Assembly: GCA_964595655.1 (NCBI GenBank)
Contig: CAZQQV010000069.1
Location: forward strand, 1 to 6,542
Reading direction: 5' to 3'
DNA length: 6,542 nucleotides
From: Caldimicrobium sp964595655
Lineage (GTDB): Bacteria; Desulfobacterota; Thermodesulfobacteria; Thermodesulfobacteriales; Thermodesulfobacteriaceae
Shown: piece by piece, positions 1-4,332 of the stretch
Layout: the number at the start of each line of letters is the position of its first letter
Numbering within the stretch: the stretch's first letter is position 1
Made by a program: the position numbers and the translations under genes
The notes under the pieces: generated by a model
Told to the model about the DNA's origin: nothing
The model's database searches: none
The model's input: only the letters and a program-made list of their open reading frames with translations

Positions 1-84
1 GCCAAAAAAGTATGCCCCTTTCAGGATTTAGATTCAGTAATCGCTTGAAACTTCTGTATTAAATAAAGATGAAGAAACCTTATT

Positions 85-124
85 CTGGTAGCCGTGGCCC
101 GTGGGTTGCGCCAGATTTTTTTTT
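85..124 (+). terminator. Putative Rho-independent terminator for a gene to the left
   Basis: CTGG (85-88) pairs with CCAG (111-114). Inside it CGTGGCC (93-99) pairs with GGTTGCG (104-110), including G-T wobbles, around a four-base loop; TAGC (89-92) is bulged. One A and then nine T (116-124) follow directly. A GC-rich stem followed by a T run is the classic shape of an intrinsic terminator on the plus strand, implying a plus-strand gene ending just left of the window. The same bases are also one copy of the repeat family listed below, so the shape may come from the repeat rather than from selection for termination. Confidence 0.45.
87..110 (+). repeat. Hairpin repeat, copy 1
   Basis: This 24-base unit begins GGTAGCCG and is followed by a self-complementary segment (CGTGGCC with GGTTGCG, three of the pairs being wobbles). 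It shares its header and fold with the copies at 124-147 (opposite strand) and 176-199. The sequence inside the stem has diverged but still pairs, suggesting a repeat family kept for its structure or spread as a small element. Copies 1 and 2 face each other, so GGTAGCCG at 87-94 is perfectly inverted against CGGCTACC at 140-147. Confidence 0.5.
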
Positions 125-147
125 GCGGGCTAAAACCTGCGGCTACC
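124..147 (-). repeat. Hairpin repeat, copy 2 (inverted)
   Basis: Read on the minus strand, this unit begins GGTAGCCG and continues with GCAGG, TTTTA and GCCCGC, which fold into a short stem with one wobble. Against copy 3 most differences are transitions (C/T or G/A), and TTAGC is shared at the same offset. It lies inverted to copy 1, with the nine-T run between them. Confidence 0.55.
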
Positions 148-175
148 TCTAAATCCAAAATCTTTTCTGGGTTGT

Positions 176-199
176 GGTAGCTGCAAGCCTTAGCTTGTG
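176..199 (+). repeat. Hairpin repeat, copy 3
   Basis: This unit begins GGTAGCTG. CAAGC (184-188) then pairs perfectly with GCTTG (193-197) around a CTTA loop, extended by one G-T wobble. It keeps the header, length and central TTAGC of copy 2. No T run follows on either strand, so it is unlikely to be a terminator. Confidence 0.55.
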
Positions 200-220
200 T
201 GAATTTTTGGTTTGTATTTA

Positions 221-250
221 TATGAAATTATGTACGTATGAAATTATGTA
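221..250. repeat. Tandem 14-base direct repeat, period 16
   Basis: TATGAAATTATGTA occurs at 221-234 and again, perfectly, at 237-250, separated by CG. The match stops exactly at these ends. It lies about 40 bases past the 3' end of hepT, whose stop codon is at 292-294. Two exact copies in AT-rich DNA may be a recent slippage duplication or a pair of protein-binding sites. Nothing else indicates which. Confidence 0.75.
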
Positions 251-291
251 GGAGCTATAAATTTTTGGTCTATTCAATATTTTCGTAAAGT

Positions 292-699
292 CTAAATGTA
301 AGGTCTTACAGCCTTTATAAATTTTTTAAAATTTTCAATATATTCCAAAAAAGAGAAAAGTTTTTTGATATCAATTTTTAAATATTCATGAATTAATAGA
401 TTTCTTAAACCAATCATTTTTAAAATGGGTTCTGCTAAATCTTGAGAAATATAATCATACTTTTTTAATAGTTCAATACAATCTCTGTAAGTTTTTGGAT
501 ATCCCAAATTATATTTGCTAACCAAATGACAGCTTACGTCAATTACTATTTGAATAGATTCAAATAATCCATATCTAATTGCCCACTCTTTTGTTTTTTC
601 CTTGAGATCGTCAGGAATTAAATTTTTTCTTAAATCTTCTAGAATATAGATGTTTTCTTCAAGAATTTTCAATCTTTCTATAATACTTTTAGCTGACAT
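292..699 (-). CDS. hepT: HepT-like HEPN-family RNase toxin (HEPN/MNT module)
   Basis: This is the toxin of a HEPN/MNT (type VII) toxin-antitoxin pair. Characterised HepT proteins are small alpha-helical RNases that act on RNA, including tRNA ends, and arrest growth until the partner nucleotidyltransferase adds AMP groups to a tyrosine next to the active site. At 135 residues it has the usual family length. The hallmark motif R-x4-H-x-Y is complete: Arg99, His104 and Tyr106, within GLRNLLIHEY; Tyr106 is the expected AMP acceptor. The upstream stretch GLFESIQIVIDVSCHLV (residues 44-60) matches the helical core of the family. The ATG at 697-699 has AGGA eight bases upstream inside mntA and overlaps mntA by 11 bases, so the two are probably translationally coupled. 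By hand count GC is about 24%, far below the 40-50% of the translation genes, which fits horizontal transfer. No signal peptide or membrane segment is visible. The family call is firm; toxicity here is inferred. Confidence 0.9.
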   Translation of the reverse strand: MSAKSIIERLKILEENIYILEDLRKNLIPDDLKEKTKEWAIRYGLFESIQIVIDVSCHLVSKYNLGYPKTYRDCIELLKKYDYISQDLAEPILKMIGLRNLLIHEYLKIDIKKLFSFLEYIENFKKFIKAVRPYI

Positions 700-1123
700 T
701 TCTTTTTCCTATTTTATTTTCTTCAATTCTTTTAATGAAACTTTTGTTCATAGCCTCATATAAAGCTTTGTGATCAAAATAATAAAGAAAGACCTTGGTT
801 TTGTATTCTACCCATTGCTCCTCATCCCTTGAAAAAAGAAGAACCCCTTCTGTAATTATGTGATAAGCTAATAGAGGATTTTCTTGGTAAAGATTATTTA
901 AAAGAATGAGATCCACTTCCTTCTGGGTTAGTTCTTCAAGCTCTGTTATGAGCCCTCCAAGCTCAAGAAGGTCAAGGTCTTTAGAAGTATGGATGGCAAG
1001 GTCAAGGTCACTAAAGGGAAAAGGCTTCCCCTGGGCATAAGAACCAAAGATTAAAGCAAAGTCAATATATTCTATTTTTTTAAGAAATTCTTTACATTTT
1101 TTTATAAGATAGTTAATATCCAT
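689..1123 (-). CDS. mntA: MntA-like nucleotidyltransferase antitoxin (HEPN/MNT module)
   Basis: This is a minimal nucleotidyltransferase of the DNA polymerase beta superfamily. Studied MntA proteins neutralise HepT by transferring AMP from ATP to its active-site tyrosine. The signature G-S-x10-D-x-D is exact: Gly27-Ser28, then Asp39 and Asp41 (SDLDLAI); the third metal-binding acid is probably Asp71 in KEVDLIL. At 144 residues it is a normal length for the family. The C-terminal part (about 75-135) contains ENPLLAYHIITEGVLLFSRD, as usual in these proteins, followed by a helix rich in charged residues. It lies upstream of hepT and overlaps it by 11 bases, so the antitoxin is made first. No strong Shine-Dalgarno precedes the ATG (1121-1123, read on the minus strand). 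GC varies along the gene from about 27% to 43% by line count. A plain KNTase-like enzyme with another target is the alternative, but the HEPN neighbour argues against that. Confidence 0.9.
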   Translation of the reverse strand: MDINYLIKKCKEFLKKIEYIDFALIFGSYAQGKPFPFSDLDLAIHTSKDLDLLELGGLITELEELTQKEVDLILLNNLYQENPLLAYHIITEGVLLFSRDEEQWVEYKTKVFLYYFDHKALYEAMNKSFIKRIEENKIGKRNVS

Positions 1124-1145
1124 TTTAATTTCAGGATTACCAACC

Positions 1146-1174
1146 TTTATACTTTTATTATTTCATTGTTTAAA
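1146..1174 (-). promoter_or_regulatory. Possible promoter for mntA-hepT
   Basis: On the minus strand TTTAAA (1169-1174) lies 17 bases before TATAAA (1146-1151), matching the sigma-70 consensus at 9 of 12 positions. The -10 box lies 22 bases upstream of the mntA start codon. An overlapping alternative, TTGATT then AATAAT, also with 17-base spacing, scores equally. The DNA is so AT-rich that chance matches are expected, so this is only a candidate. Confidence 0.35.
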
Positions 1175-1223
1175 ATAAAAATCAAGTGGTAGTTTTTTTC
1201 TCATTAGTTTGTAAAATAATATT

Positions 1224-1880
1224 ATGACCTTAAAAGAGCTTGCTGAAAGGATTGATTACACCTTTTTGAATCCCTATGCCTCCTTAAAGGAATATGAGGC
1301 TTTTTTGAAGAGGGCTAAAGAGTTTCCCTTTAGAGGGATCTGCCTTCCCCCTGCCTTACTTTCTTGGGCAAAATCTTTAGAGCCAGATTTAAGATATATA
1401 ACAGTAATCGGATTTCCCTTTGGTTATCAAAAGCTTTTTATAAAACTTAAAGAGGTAGAATTGGCCCTCTCTTCAGGGGCTAAAGAACTTGATTTTGTGC
1501 CCAATATAATTCACATAAAATCTGGAGAATTTAAGTCCTTTGAAGAGGAGTTAAAACAATTGAGAACCCTTACTTCAGGAACTATAATAAAAGTTATTCT
1601 TGAGACCCCAAAACTTACCAAAGAAGAAATCAAAAGGGCTCTTTCTATTCTTATTAATTCAGGTATTGATTTTGTTAAAACCTCAACAGGGTTTTCAGGA
1701 AAGACTACCTCTCTTGAGGAAGTAGAACTTTTAAAAGAATTATCTCAGGGGAAAATCAAAATCAAGGCTTCAGGGGGAATAAGAACTTTAAAAGAGGCCC
1801 TTTCTTTTCTTTCTAAAGGGGCAGATATAATTGGAACAAGCTCAGGCTATGAGATTTTAAAGGAATTTGAAAGGAGATGA
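1224..1880 (+). CDS. deoC: Deoxyribose-phosphate aldolase
   Basis: This class I aldolase cleaves 2-deoxyribose 5-phosphate to glyceraldehyde 3-phosphate and acetaldehyde, in cytosolic deoxyribonucleoside catabolism. The family motifs appear in order: IDYTFL (residues 10-15), GICLPP (38-43), VIGFPFG (61-67), GAKELDFVPNI (85-95, with Asp90), VKTSTGFS (151-158, with Schiff-base Lys152), IKASGGIRT (180-188, with Lys181), and IGTSSGYEIL near the C-terminus, the phosphate-binding region. At 218 residues it matches the shorter bacterial form. The start is forced: an in-frame TAA lies at 1212-1214, so only the ATG at 1224, or an ATT before it, is possible. No Shine-Dalgarno precedes that ATG. The gene is the first of an overlapping run with rnhA and ubiX, and its TGA overlaps the rnhA ATG. 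The substitutions TFL for the usual TLL and DFVPN for DMVxN are mild. No other nucleoside-catabolism gene is in view. Confidence 0.95.
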   Translation: MTLKELAERIDYTFLNPYASLKEYEAFLKRAKEFPFRGICLPPALLSWAKSLEPDLRYITVIGFPFGYQKLFIKLKEVELALSSGAKELDFVPNIIHIKSGEFKSFEEELKQLRTLTSGTIIKVILETPKLTKEEIKRALSILINSGIDFVKTSTGFSGKTTSLEEVELLKELSQGKIKIKASGGIRTLKEALSFLSKGADIIGTSSGYEILKEFERR

Positions 1881-2344
1881 ATAGCTCTGAAAACTCAGAG
1901 ATTTTTATTTTTGTAGATGGTTGCTCCCTTGGAAATCCAGGTCCAGGAGGCTATGCCGTAATTATCAAAAAAGATAATAATAATGAGGAAGTTATACTTA
2001 CAGGAGGAGAACCCTTTACTACCAATAACAGGATGGAGCTTTTAGCGGTCATAAAAGCCCTTTCTTTTTTCAAAGAACCTCAGGATTTAATCATTTATTC
2101 CGATTCTGAGTATGTCATTAAGGGAGCAAGAGAATGGCTACCCCGCTGGAAAAGCAGAGACTTTAAAACCTCTGAGGGGAAGCCTGTGAAAAATCAGGAT
2201 TTATGGATAGAGCTTGAGAAGTGGCTTTCCTTTCACAGGGTTAAATTTGAAAAAGTTTTTGCCCACTCAGGGCATCCTGAAAATGAACGGGCAGACAAAC
2301 TAGCTAAAAAAGAGGCTGAAAAATGGAAAAAAAATATCTCATAG
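1877..2344 (+). CDS. rnhA: Ribonuclease HI
   Basis: RNase HI cuts the RNA strand of RNA:DNA hybrids, removing R-loops and replication primers; it is cytosolic and needs Mg2+ or Mn2+. The family active site is complete: Asp14 (in FVDGCSLGNPGPGGY), Glu54 (NNRMELLAV), Asp76 (YSDSEYVIKG), His130 (AHSGHPENERAD) and Asp140. The basic handle region with W87, R90, W91 and K92 is also present. At 155 residues it equals the E. coli enzyme in size. Its ATG shares ATGA with the deoC stop, suggesting coupled translation. The spacing is odd: AAGGAG at 1871-1876 touches the start codon, while another AAGGA at 1860-1864 is 12 bases away. No downstream ATG, GTG or TTG before the catalytic Asp14 could replace this start. 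A small hairpin followed by a T-rich stretch lies at codons 3-12. The last 22 bases overlap ubiX. Confidence 0.96.
   Translation: MNSSENSEIFIFVDGCSLGNPGPGGYAVIIKKDNNNEEVILTGGEPFTTNNRMELLAVIKALSFFKEPQDLIIYSDSEYVIKGAREWLPRWKSRDFKTSEGKPVKNQDLWIELEKWLSFHRVKFEKVFAHSGHPENERADKLAKKEAEKWKKNIS
1885..1912 (+). promoter_or_regulatory. Hairpin plus T-rich run at the start of rnhA
   Basis: CTCTGA (1885-1890) pairs perfectly with TCAGAG (1895-1900) around an AAAC loop, followed by ATTTTTATTTTT (1901-1912). The shape resembles a weak intrinsic terminator lying inside the first codons of rnhA. When ribosomes enter rnhA it would be melted, so it could make expression of rnhA and ubiX depend on translation. 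The stem is only six pairs, so chance is a fair alternative. Confidence 0.25.
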
Positions 2345-2886
2345 GAATTACAGGGGCAAGCGGAGCCATATATGCCCTTGCCTTGCTTGAGCATCTTAAA
2401 AAATTAGAAATCCCCTTTGAGATCATTATTACTGATGCTGGAAAAATTGTTCTTGAACAGGAATTAGAGATGAGCTGGGAAGATCTTTCCAATTATGCTG
2501 AAAAGGTTTATGAAGAGAAGGAAATCTGGGCTCCCCCTGCAAGTGGTTCAGCCCCCTATGAGGCTTTAATTATTATTCCCTGTTCTATGGGGACCCTTGC
2601 GGGTATTGCCACAGGTCAGGCAAGAAATTTGCTTTTAAGGGCTGCTGATGTGATGCTGAAAGAGAGGAAAAGGCTTATACTTGTTGTTAGGGAAACACCT
2701 CTTAACTTAATTCACCTTCAGAATATGCTAACGGTTACCCAGGCAGGGGGAATAATTTTTCCAGCTATGCCGGGTTTTTATCATAAACCCAAAAATCTTG
2801 AGGAGCTTGTCAATGGCTTTATCCTTAGGCTTTTACAATTTTTAAAGCTTTCTTCTAATCCCAAGGCCTGGAAGGGATTGAGTTAA
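2323..2886 (+). CDS. ubiX: Flavin prenyltransferase UbiX
   Basis: UbiX joins a dimethylallyl group to reduced FMN, making the prenylated flavin cofactor used by UbiD-type decarboxylases in quinone and aromatic-acid metabolism. The N-terminal GITGASGAIYA (residues 8-18) is the flavoprotein Rossmann-type motif. Then come ASGS (73-76), IIPCSMGTLAGIATG (84-98), LLRAADVMLKERKRLILVVRETPL (104-127), and PAMPGFYHKP (147-156). Residues Arg106, Lys113, Arg123, Glu124, Tyr153 and Arg169 line up, at a constant offset of 16, with active-site residues of the Pseudomonas enzyme as I remember them. CSMGT replaces the CSMKT of many homologues, and PGFY replaces PAFY. At 187 residues the length is normal. The start at 2323 has AGAGG seven bases upstream (2311-2315) and overlaps the end of rnhA by 22 bases. 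No UbiD partner is in the window, so it must be encoded elsewhere. A related flavoprotein decarboxylase (Pad1 type) is the alternative name for the same family. Confidence 0.94.
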   Translation: MEKKYLIGITGASGAIYALALLEHLKKLEIPFEIIITDAGKIVLEQELEMSWEDLSNYAEKVYEEKEIWAPPASGSAPYEALIIIPCSMGTLAGIATGQARNLLLRAADVMLKERKRLILVVRETPLNLIHLQNMLTVTQAGGIIFPAMPGFYHKPKNLEELVNGFILRLLQFLKLSSNPKAWKGLS

Positions 2887-2889
2887 ATT

Positions 2890-2917
2890 TTGAAATTTCT
2901 AAAAATGGTATTATAAT
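2890..2917 (+). promoter_or_regulatory. Promoter for the CBS-domain gene
   Basis: TTGAAA (2890-2895) and a perfect TATAAT (2912-2917) are separated by 16 bases, matching the sigma-70 consensus at 11 of 12 positions. It begins four bases after the ubiX stop codon. Transcription would start near 2924, giving a leader of about 22 bases before the ATG at 2946. This indicates that the CBS gene is expressed independently of deoC-rnhA-ubiX. Confidence 0.75.
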
Positions 2918-2945
2918 TTTGAAAAAAACTGATGGATGGTGCAAT

Positions 2946-3350
2946 ATGAGTGTTGAAAACAAAAAGGTAAGCGAAGTGATGAATAGGACTCTTTTTACTG
3001 TAGCTGAGGAGGCCTCCATTGATGAAATTATTGATACTATGCTTAAAAATAAGATTTCTGCGGTAATCGTTGTTGCTGGAAATGGCGAGTTTTTAGGAAT
3101 CATAAGTAAAACAGATATCATAGATGCCTTAAAAAAGTATGGGGCTGAAATTCTTAATAAAAAAGCAGAAGATTTACTTAATCCCAAGCCTTATACAATT
3201 GAGGGCGACTCTACCATAAAAGAGGCAGCTCAGAGGATGCTTGCTCACGGGGTTCACAGGTTGCTGGTTATAAACCCCGCAGGGCTTGGTAAATATGTGC
3301 CTGTTGGAATAATTACCGCAACGGATATTTTGAGAGCCCTTGCCTTTTAG
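2946..3350 (+). CDS. Stand-alone tandem CBS-domain protein
   Basis: A protein of 134 residues consists almost entirely of two CBS domains, which pair to bind adenine nucleotides (AMP, ATP, SAM or similar) as sensors. The first spans about residues 6-65 (VSEVMNRTLFTV ... GIISKTDIIDAL). The second spans about 75-133 (AEDLLNPKPYTI ... VPVGIITATDILRAL). Each ends in the typical G-I-I-[ST]-x-T-D-I-[IL] segment that contributes to the ligand site. No catalytic or membrane domain is fused. The start at 2946 is preferred over an in-frame TTG at 2919 because a strong promoter has its -10 box at 2912-2917, placing the TTG upstream of the predicted transcript start. The ribosome site is weak (GGATGG, 2934-2939). 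It lies between ubiX and the str operon, but its own promoter and the following str promoter make it a single-gene unit. Ligand and partner cannot be told from sequence. Confidence 0.9.
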   Translation: MSVENKKVSEVMNRTLFTVAEEASIDEIIDTMLKNKISAVIVVAGNGEFLGIISKTDIIDALKKYGAEILNKKAEDLLNPKPYTIEGDSTIKEAAQRMLAHGVHRLLVINPAGLGKYVPVGIITATDILRALAF

Positions 3351-3367
3351 TTTTTATATCTACCCCC

Positions 3368-3396
3368 TTGACAGATTACAAAAAAAGTTGTATATA
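3368..3396 (+). promoter_or_regulatory. str operon promoter
   Basis: A perfect TTGACA (3368-3373) lies 17 bases before TATATA (3391-3396), matching the sigma-70 consensus at 11 of 12 positions. An A-rich stretch fills the spacer. Transcription should start near 3403, giving a leader of about 40 bases before rpsL, with a purine-rich ribosome site (AGGGAGAGG, 3427-3435). This is the strongest promoter in the window and suits a ribosomal-protein operon. Confidence 0.85.
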
Positions 3397-3442
3397 AAGG
3401 CTTCGTCAATTTTTAGAAATTAATAAAGGGAGAGGAAAGAAG

Positions 3443-3817
3443 ATGCCAACCATTAACCAGTTGGTAAGATATGGAAGAAAGAAAAAGGAGAAAAAATCCA
3501 AAGCCCCTGCTTTACAGGGAAATCCTCAGAAAAGAGGGGTTTGCGTTAGGGTTTATACTGTTACACCTAAGAAACCAAACTCTGCTTTGAGAAAGGTAGC
3601 AAGAGTTAGGCTTACCAATGGAATTGAGGTTACCGCCTATATACCTGGAATTGGTCACAATCTTCAGGAGCATTCAGTGGTTTTAGTTAGAGGAGGGCGT
3701 GTTAGGGATTTACCTGGTGTAAGATATAAGATAATAAGAGGGGCCCTTGATGCTGCTGGAGTTCAAAATAGAAGAAAATCTCGTTCTAAATATGGAACGC
3801 CTAAGCCAAAATCTTAG
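3443..3817 (+). CDS. rpsL: 30S ribosomal protein S12
   Basis: S12 sits at the decoding centre of the small ribosomal subunit and affects tRNA-selection accuracy. The 124 residues align without gaps to the E. coli protein as I remember it. Diagnostic segments are MPTINQLVR (1-9), PQKRGVC (28-34), TPKKPNSALRKV (41-52), GHNLQEHS (71-78), RGGRVRDLPGVRY (83-95) and RSKYGTPKPK at the end. Lys43, the classic streptomycin position, is unchanged. The other classic position, 88 when Met is counted as 1, is Arg (codon AGG at 3704-3706) where E. coli has Lys. Asp89, the usual RimO methylthiolation site, is present. The N-terminal tail is rich in lysine (residues 12-20). It is the first gene of the str operon, 16 bases before rpsG, with its own strong promoter; rpoC is not immediately upstream. 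Confidence 0.98.
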   Translation: MPTINQLVRYGRKKKEKKSKAPALQGNPQKRGVCVRVYTVTPKKPNSALRKVARVRLTNGIEVTAYIPGIGHNLQEHSVVLVRGGRVRDLPGVRYKIIRGALDAAGVQNRRKSRSKYGTPKPKS

Positions 3818-3833
3818 AAGGAGTGATTAAAAT

Positions 3834-4307
3834 ATGCCTCGAAGGGGACCTGTACCTAAAAGAGAAATTCCGCCTGATCCCAAATTTGGAAGTGTGCTTG
3901 TTGCTAAGTTTATTAATAACCTTATGAGAGATGGAAAAAAGAATAAGGCAAGAAAAATTTTTTACTCTGCCCTTGAGCTTTTAAGGGAGAAATCGGGGGG
4001 GGAGGATCCTTTAAAGATATTTGAAACCGCTGTAGAAAAGGTAAAGCCTCTTTTGGAAACAAGATCAAGAAGAATTGGAGGGGCCAATTATCAGGTGCCT
4101 GTTGAGGTAAGGCCAGAGAGACAGATTTCTTTGGCTATTAAATGGATTATTAATGCAGCAAGAGCTCGCCCTGAGAAGACCATGGTTGAAAGGCTTGCTA
4201 ATGAGCTTTGGGATGCTTATAATGAAAGAGGGGCTGCTATAAAGAAAAGAGAAGATACACACCGTATGGCTGAATCTAACCGAGTTTTTGCCCATTTTCG
4301 CTGGTAA
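3834..4307 (+). CDS. rpsG: 30S ribosomal protein S7
   Basis: S7 organises the head of the small ribosomal subunit by binding 16S rRNA and lies near the exit-site tRNA. The 157 residues carry the standard N-terminus MPRRGPVPKRE, the beta-hairpin GGANYQVPVEV (82-92), the helix segment AIKWIINAARAR, and the C-terminal ESNRVFAHFRW. The length is typical. GAAGGAG at 3817-3823, overlapping the last base of the rpsL stop, is a strong ribosome site ten bases before the ATG. In E. coli S7 represses its operon by binding a structured rpsL-rpsG gap of about 100 bases. Here that gap is only 16 bases, so that form of control cannot be present. A run of eight G at 3995-4002 codes for Ser54-Gly-Gly-Glu. Confidence 0.98.
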   Translation: MPRRGPVPKREIPPDPKFGSVLVAKFINNLMRDGKKNKARKIFYSALELLREKSGGEDPLKIFETAVEKVKPLLETRSRRIGGANYQVPVEVRPERQISLAIKWIINAARARPEKTMVERLANELWDAYNERGAAIKKREDTHRMAESNRVFAHFRW

Positions 4308-4332
4308 TTAGAGTTTTTTCAGAATTTTTAAA

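Larger units (their letters stand above)
1..291. other. Intergenic, repeat-bearing region without a supported gene
   Basis: No open frame here looks like a complete gene. The plus frame starting at base 1 runs 15 codons to a TGA at 46-48 and could be the tail of a gene entering from the left, but that is too short to judge. The region contains a terminator-like hairpin, three copies of a hairpin repeat, a tandem 14-base repeat and a nine-T run, each listed separately. This density of small repeats is typical of the edge of an accessory insertion, which fits the toxin-antitoxin genes that follow. No tRNA, rRNA or CRISPR array was seen. Confidence 0.6.

Noticed and set aside
1..48. Open frame from the left edge ending in TGA at 46-48, possibly the tail of a gene
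   Set aside because: Only 15 codons are visible and the other two plus frames are also open for several codons, so coding cannot be supported without sequence to the left.
20..51. Segment ending in TTGAAAC that resembles the end of a CRISPR repeat
   Set aside because: There is a single copy with no spacer-repeat periodicity anywhere in the window.
250..288. AGGAG (250-254) followed by a TTG-started mini frame
   Set aside because: The frame is only seven codons with a poor start, and no homology is recognisable.
1148..1220. Possible sigma-70 promoter for deoC in the divergent gap
   Set aside because: -10-like hexamers are plentiful, but none has a convincing -35 box at 16-18 bases on the plus strand, so no feature was called.
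2919..2945. Nine-residue N-terminal extension of the CBS protein from TTG at 2919
   Set aside because: The predicted transcript starts after this codon, and the extension adds nothing to the CBS domain.
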